64,000 nucleotides of DNA, from NCBI RefSeq assembly GCF_004339765.1, contig NZ_SMGO01000001.1, positions 310,001-374,000 of the forward strand. Direction: 5' to 3'. The notes below the pieces were generated by a model, which saw nothing but the letters and a program-made list of their open reading frames with translations, was not told the DNA's origin and did no database searches. Positions 63,816 through 64,000 of the stretch are shown piece by piece (position 1 is the stretch's first letter; each line of letters starts with the position of its first letter). The position numbers and the translations under genes were made by a program. The stretch is from Albibacterium bauzanense. Lineage in GTDB: Bacteria; Bacteroidota; Bacteroidia; Sphingobacteriales; Sphingobacteriaceae.

Positions 63816-64000
63816 TGAGAAGTATTGCAGAATTACCTCATCCTGATTGTAAGATCACTATCTTTTCAATGAATCAAAAGTTTATTATCAAGATAGAACA
63901 AGGTAGTCTTGAACAAACTTATAAGATATCGGAAATGGATGTAACGGATGGAGTTAATGGTGTATTTCAATTGATCGACGAAACCTTCATCAATCAAGCA
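63815..64000 (+). CDS. Hypothetical protein, 3' end outside window
   Basis: The reading frame opens with ATG at 63815, sharing one base with the gdhA stop codon (TAATG), and stays open for 62 codons to the window edge. It begins MRSIAELPHPDCKITIFSMN and continues with FIIKIEQGSLEQTYKIS. Not assigned to a named family; I recall similar small proteins after gdhA in related genomes. One-base overlap suggests translational coupling to gdhA. Confidence 0.7.
   Translation, partial: MRSIAELPHPDCKITIFSMNQKFIIKIEQGSLEQTYKISEMDVTDGVNGVFQLIDETFINQA

Overview
The window looks like chromosome from a low-GC member of the Bacteroidota, most like the Sphingobacteriales. Genus cannot be fixed from the sequence alone. 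Reasons: Bacteroidota-type families (a DUF4199 membrane protein, a roughly 890-residue LptD, a LuxC-like acyl-CoA reductase beside a dicluster ferredoxin, a bifunctional-nuclease protein beside EtfAB), several non-ATG starts with weak Shine-Dalgarno sequences, and repeated TAnnTTTG boxes upstream of genes, which is the -7 element of the Bacteroidota housekeeping sigma factor. No rRNA, tRNA, CRISPR array, prophage or intact insertion sequence was recognised.

Layout. 1-10.1 kb: an amidase (cut by the window edge) divergent from lptD, then cinA and a lipoyl E2 acyltransferase, convergent with a NatA/NatB-type ABC exporter and the grpE-dnaJ chaperone operon. 10.2-15 kb: ftsE, a small conserved protein and an acyl-CoA reductase, divergent from a ferredoxin; then a universal stress protein, an NlpC/P60 peptidase and a WD40 protein. 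15-22.4 kb: a complete histidine operon (hisG-D-C-B-H-A-F-IE, minus strand). It is preceded by a well-formed promoter and a short leader peptide carrying five His codons within eight, so it is probably controlled by leader-peptide attenuation. 22.5-29.7 kb: a glycogen/alpha-glucan operon (GH31, glgB, glgA, glgC) closed by a strong terminator.

29.9-38.5 kb: a dihydroorotase homologue that has lost its metal and catalytic residues, an unknown acidic protein, a DUF4199 protein, two family-2 glycosyltransferases, galactokinase, an SDR-family protein and a CapD/WbpM-type nucleotide-sugar dehydratase. 38.5-43.2 kb: small unknown proteins, an extremely AT-rich spacer, a gluconate kinase/permease pair and a palindrome-rich spacer. 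43.2-49.4 kb: MATE transporter, TatA, Tex, citrate synthase. 49.5-55.8 kb: an Lgt-like protein with altered signature residues, an Nfu protein, a BFN nuclease, EtfA/EtfB, a TPR protein and DnaB. 56-64 kb: RlmB, ManC, KdsD, RecQ, KdsA, GdhA and the start of a small unknown gene.

Most of this is core metabolism and envelope biogenesis. LptD, KdsD, KdsA, ManC, the CapD-like dehydratase and the glycosyltransferases all feed lipopolysaccharide or surface glycan production. The least ordinary items are the his leader, the degenerate dihydroorotase, the Lgt paralogue, the palindrome cluster near 42.75 kb and the roughly 7% GC spacer near 39.5 kb.
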